Assembly: GCF_000176855.2 (NCBI RefSeq)
Contig: NC_015138.1
Location: 1,798,001-1,862,000 of the forward strand
Direction: 5' to 3'
Source: Paracidovorax avenae ATCC 19860
GTDB lineage: Bacteria > Pseudomonadota > Gammaproteobacteria > Burkholderiales > Burkholderiaceae_C
DNA length: 64,000 nt
Shown here in pieces: positions 61,132 through 64,000 of this stretch (positions are counted from its first letter, which is position 1; each line of letters begins with the position of its first letter). The notes below the pieces were generated by a model that saw only the letters and a list, made by a program, of their open reading frames with translations, was not told the origin of the DNA and did no database searches. A program made the translations under genes and the position numbers.

Positions 61132-61695
61132 ATGGCTTCCTTGCCCCTTGCATCGCCGATCGACTTGCTGGCATCCGCCGTCCGGCGTGAACGGGAGCGG
61201 CTCGGCCTTTCCGTGTCGGAACTGGCCAAGCGCGCCCGGATCGCCAAATCCACCCTGTCGCAGCTCGAGGCCGGCAGCGGCAACCCCAGCCTGGAAACGC
61301 TCTGGGCACTGGCGACGGCGCTGGGTGTGCAGGTGACGCGGCTGATCGCCGAGCCCCTGGCGGACGTGCATGTCGTCCGGGCGAACGAAGGCGTGGCGCT
61401 GGCGTCCGAGCAGGCGAACTACGCCGCAACGCTCCTGGCCGTGTGTCCCGCCGGCATGCAGCGCGACCTCTACCGCCTGGCGGTGCAGCCTGGGGAACCC
61501 CGGGCATCGGACAGCCACCTGCCCGGTACGGTGGAGCATGTCGTGCTGTGCAGCGGCCGCGCCCGTGTCGGGCCGGCCGGCCGGCCGGTGGAACTGGCCC
61601 CGGGGGACTATGCCCGGTATGCGGCGGACGCGAGGCATGTATTCGAGGCGCTCGAGCCGAACACCACGGCAGTCCTGCTGATCGAGCATCCCTGA
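61132..61695 (+). CDS. XRE-family regulator with cupin domain
   Basis: 187-residue regulator. Lambda-repressor-like HTH at residues 10-70 (AVRRERERLGLSVSELAKRARIAKSTLSQLEAGSGNPSLETLWALATALGV) and a C-terminal cupin at about 95-185 (YRLAVQPGEPRASDSHLPGTVEHVVLCSGRARVGPAGRPVELAPGDYARYAADARHVFEAL) that likely binds the inducer. ATG 61132 follows GGATGAGAACC. Probably represses itself and the divergent exporter. Confidence 0.9.
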   Translation: MASLPLASPIDLLASAVRRERERLGLSVSELAKRARIAKSTLSQLEAGSGNPSLETLWALATALGVQVTRLIAEPLADVHVVRANEGVALASEQANYAATLLAVCPAGMQRDLYRLAVQPGEPRASDSHLPGTVEHVVLCSGRARVGPAGRPVELAPGDYARYAADARHVFEALEPNTTAVLLIEHP

Positions 61696-61729
61696 GCCCC
61701 CACGCGCCTGCCCTGGCCGTGCAACGAAA

Positions 61730-61761
61730 AAGGCACCGGCCATGTGAATGGCGGGTGCCTT
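61730..61761. terminator. Bidirectional terminator between XRE gene and efp
   Basis: 14-bp stem with one mismatch: AAGGCACCGGCCAT (61730-61743) / ATGGCGGGTGCCTT (61748-61761) around GTGA. A-rich 5' and T-rich 3' flanks; it lies between convergent genes. Confidence 0.8.
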
Positions 61762-61807
61762 CTTCCGGGGCGGACGGGATGGGCGCGCCGCGCGGCGCGC
61801 AGCCCGC

Positions 61808-62362
61808 TCAGACGCGCTTGCGGTATTCGCCCGTGCGGGTGTCGATTTCGATCTTGTCGCCCTGGTTCACGAACAGGGGCACCGGCACTTCGAAGCCGGT
61901 GGCGATCTTGGCGGGCTTGAGCACCTTGCCGGACGTGTCGCCCTTGACGGCGGGCTCGGTCCAGGTGATTTCGCGCTCGACGCTGGTGGGCAGTTCGACC
62001 GAGATGGCCTTGCCGTCGTAGAACACCACTTCGACGGACATGCCGTCTTCCAGGTAGTTCAGCGCGTCGCCCATGTTCTCGGCTTCGACTTCGTACTGGT
62101 TGTACTCGGAGTCCATGCACACGTACATCGGGTCGGCGAAGTAGGAGTAGGTGCACTCCTTCTTGTCCAGGATCACGTTGTCGATCTTGTCGTCGGCCTT
62201 GAACACCACTTCGGTGCCCATGTTGTTCAGCAGGGCCTTGAGCTTCATGCGCACGGTGGCGGCGCCGCGGCCACCGCGTGCGTATTCGGTCTTGAGGACG
62301 ATCATCGGGTCCTTGCCGTGCATGATCACGTTGCCGGCGCGGATTTCTTGAGCGATTTTCAT
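61808..62362 (-). CDS. efp: Elongation factor P (EarP type, Arg32)
   Basis: 184-residue translation factor that relieves ribosome stalling at polyproline. KOW-like domain I carries the modification loop [14 protein letters not shown] with Arg32 in place of the usual lysine, the variant that is rhamnosylated by EarP. Domains II and III follow, ending [15 protein letters not shown]. The start ATG is at 62362. earP lies 171 nt upstream on the same strand, in the usual neighbourhood. Confidence 0.96.
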   Translation of the reverse strand: MKIAQEIRAGNVIMHGKDPMIVLKTEYARGGRGAATVRMKLKALLNNMGTEVVFKADDKIDNVILDKKECTYSYFADPMYVCMDSEYNQYEVEAENMGDALNYLEDGMSVEVVFYDGKAISVELPTSVEREITWTEPAVKGDTSGKVLKPAKIATGFEVPVPLFVNQGDKIEIDTRTGEYRKRV

Positions 62363-62533
62363 AGCAGGTCTGCCTGGGTTGGGGCCGCTCAACGCACCGG
62401 AGCGCCCGCCGAAGGCCGGGCGGCGAGCGCGGCGGTGCGGCAAGGGCGCCGGGCAGGTTCCGCGGCGGAGGGATGCGCCGGCCGGCATGCGGAACTACGC
62501 GTGCCGCCCCTTTTGGGCGCAAAACCCCGGATT

Positions 62534-63649
62534 TTAGCTTTTTTCCTGGACGAACCCGAGCAACTGCGTCACGAGGTCGTCCTGCGCGAACAGGCGGCCG
62601 CGTGCCGCCTGCACGCAGTCGTGCCACTCGGCGAGGTGGGAGGCTGTCAGTGAGGGCAGGGCGGCCGGGTCCGCGATGCCGTTCCAGGCGTGGTGGAAAT
62701 GCCGCAGCGCGGCCGGCGCCTGCAGCCAGTCGAGGAAGGCGTCGAGCTTGGCATGGTGCGCGCCGTCGTCCTGCGGATAGATGTGCCAGACGAAGGGCTG
62801 CCCGGCCCAGAGCGCGCGCACCAGCGAATCCTCGCCGCGCACGGCGTTCAGGTCGCAGGCCCACAGCATTTCGTCGAATCCGGGCTGGGGGCAGTGCGGC
62901 AGCCAGGTGATGGCCGGCCGGCCGGGGGGCGGGGCCTCCGCGGCCGGGCTGCCCGCCAGCGCGGCTCGCACGGCGGCCGTGGCGCGCCCCGGGGTGGCCA
63001 GCAGGTGGGCGCGCGGCGCTTCGCCGAGGCGGCGCAGCAGGGCGAGCAGCCCGGCGGGCTCATAGCAGAACAGCGAGACGGCCAGTGCGTCCGGGGCCAC
63101 GCCGTGGCGGGCCCGCCAGGCGGTGCGGTCGAAGGCTGCCTGGCGCGCGGCCAGGTCCGGCTCGCGCAGCAGCCCGCCCGTGCGCGGCGTGAAGCCCGGG
63201 TAGAAGAACCAGCGGGTGCGTCCGGCGGCGGGGCCGGAGAAAAGCGGCGAAGGCAGGCGGTGGCTGCGCTCGACGTACGCTTCGGCCGAGAGGTATTCCA
63301 GGTTGATCCACAGGGGGCGCTGGTCGGCCTGCGGCCCGTCGGCGGCGGGCAGGCGGGCGAGGAAGGCCTCGGGGATGTCGCAGCCGAAGGCCTCGACGAG
63401 CACGTCGCCAGGCCCGGCGGACATCGATGCGGCGGACATCGCACCGGCGGCGGGCCAGGGCCGCACCTGCACGCCCGGTGCGCCCTCGGGCGCCATCCAG
63501 GCGAGGGCGGTAGCGTCGTCGGTCCACAGACGCACGCGGTGGCCCAGGGCGCCAAGCTGGGCCGCGAGGCGCCAGCAGACGCCGATGTCGCCGAAGTTGT
63601 CGATGACGCGGCAGAAGAGGTCCCAGGACAGGGGGCGGGCGGCGGTCAT
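62534..63649 (-). CDS. earP: EF-P arginine rhamnosyltransferase EarP
   Basis: Glycosyltransferase of 371 residues that adds rhamnose to Arg32 of EF-P with dTDP-rhamnose. SWDLFCRVIDNFGDIGVCWRLAAQLG is the family opening with the acceptor-site Asp residues (VIDNFGDIG), and FEAFGCDIP-like VLVEAFGCDIPEAFLARL, WINLEYLSAE, TRWFFYPGFTPRTGGL and LNAVRGEDSLVRALWAGQPFVWHIYPQDDGAHHAKLDAFLDW are conserved donor-site motifs. ATG 63649 overlaps the upstream LysR gene stop (ATGA). Confidence 0.95.
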   Translation of the reverse strand: MTAARPLSWDLFCRVIDNFGDIGVCWRLAAQLGALGHRVRLWTDDATALAWMAPEGAPGVQVRPWPAAGAMSAASMSAGPGDVLVEAFGCDIPEAFLARLPAADGPQADQRPLWINLEYLSAEAYVERSHRLPSPLFSGPAAGRTRWFFYPGFTPRTGGLLREPDLAARQAAFDRTAWRARHGVAPDALAVSLFCYEPAGLLALLRRLGEAPRAHLLATPGRATAAVRAALAGSPAAEAPPPGRPAITWLPHCPQPGFDEMLWACDLNAVRGEDSLVRALWAGQPFVWHIYPQDDGAHHAKLDAFLDWLQAPAALRHFHHAWNGIADPAALPSLTASHLAEWHDCVQAARGRLFAQDDLVTQLLGFVQEKS

Positions 63650-64000
63650 GGCGCGGCCTCCGCGGGTGGCGCCGCGCGCAGGTGGTCCACGAGCAGGCGC
63701 GCCGCGCTGGAGAGCGCATCGCCTTCCCGCACGCACAGCGACAGCTGGCGCCGTGCCCAGGGCTCGGCGAGCGCTACGGTGCGCAGCGGCAGGGTGCCCA
63801 GGTAGAGCCGCGCACTGCCGCGCGGCAGCACGCCGACGCCGAGCCCGGCGGACACCATCAGGCAGAGGGCGTCGTAGCTGGTCACCTGGATGCGCAGCCG
63901 CAGGGGCTGGCCGGCTTCCGCGGCGGCGCGCGTGAGCAGGTTGTTGATGGCGCTGCCCGGGTGCACGCCGACGAAGTCGCAATGCAGCGCCTCGGCCAGG
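63646..64000 (-). CDS. LysR-type regulator, C-terminal part (runs off right edge)
   Basis: Only the last 118 codons of a LysR-family regulator gene are visible; the N-terminal winged helix lies outside. The effector domain has LHCDFVGVHPGSAINNLLTRAA, SYDALCLMVSAGLGVGVLPRGSARLYL and LAEPWARRQLSLCVREGDALSSAARLLVDHLR, with the classic VSAGLGVGVLP hinge. It overlaps earP by ATGA. Target unknown. Confidence 0.85.
   Translation of the reverse strand, partial: LAEALHCDFVGVHPGSAINNLLTRAAAEAGQPLRLRIQVTSYDALCLMVSAGLGVGVLPRGSARLYLGTLPLRTVALAEPWARRQLSLCVREGDALSSAARLLVDHLRAAPPAEAAP

Noticed and set aside
1..64000. CRISPR arrays, rRNA genes, large direct repeats
   Set aside because: I looked for regularly spaced repeats and rRNA signatures and saw none; only one tRNA was found.

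Overview
The window is a 64 kb piece of a GC-rich betaproteobacterial chromosome, most like a plant-associated member of the Comamonadaceae (Acidovorax/Paracidovorax type). The grounds are the GC-rich codon use, the EarP/Arg32-EF-P pair, a PhaR/3-hydroxybutyrate dehydrogenase background, IPTL-CTERM proteins and a candidate type III effector behind a perfect plant-inducible promoter (PIP) box. Genus assignment is inference from gene content; no database was consulted.

Layout. 1-20.9 kb is core chromosome: a GMC oxidoreductase cut by the left edge, divergent argP/lysE, a MetQ-type binding protein, serB, a LuxR-type regulator, a secreted tannase/feruloyl-esterase-like lipoprotein, mfd, ispD-ispF, an EnvZ/OmpR-type pair, a SIMPL-domain protein, 3-hydroxybutyrate dehydrogenase, an alpha/beta hydrolase and relA. 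A tRNA-Val(GAC) gene at 20,966 opens a decayed accessory segment (about 21.0-26.5 kb). It holds an integrase C-terminal remnant, a YafO-type toxin gene with an unfamiliar upstream partner, a 40-codon gene among palindromes, an unassigned winged-helix-like gene, an IS3-family element broken by two single-base deletions, and the frameshifted 3' end of a TonB-dependent receptor gene. 26.7-35.8 kb carries a chemotaxis receptor, two IPTL-CTERM surface proteins, several small secreted proteins, an OsmC protein, a PfpI-type protein and phaR.

35.9-52.5 kb is the most interesting part. A candidate papain-like type III effector gene is preceded by TTCGC-N15-TTCGC-N32-TAGGAT. Next comes a long minus-strand operon (ABC sugar importer, aldose dehydrogenase, lactonase, L-galactonate 5-dehydrogenase-like enzyme, tagaturonate reductase-like enzyme, mutarotase, altronate dehydratase-like enzyme, 2-keto-3-deoxygluconate kinase) with a divergent FCD-type GntR regulator and a KDG permease. 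Read in order, these enzymes form a complete route from L-galactose to 2-keto-3-deoxy-6-phosphogluconate. A divergent SDR/FAH-hydrolase/IclR unit looks like the last two steps of non-phosphorylative L-fucose breakdown, so one uptake, dehydrogenase and lactonase set may feed two branches.

52.5-64 kb returns to housekeeping and accessory genes: rimO, a nucleotidyltransferase, mntH, a citrate-type MFS symporter, an EamA exporter with a divergent XRE-cupin regulator and two matching 16-bp operators, efp with its rhamnosyltransferase gene earP, and a LysR-type gene cut by the right edge.
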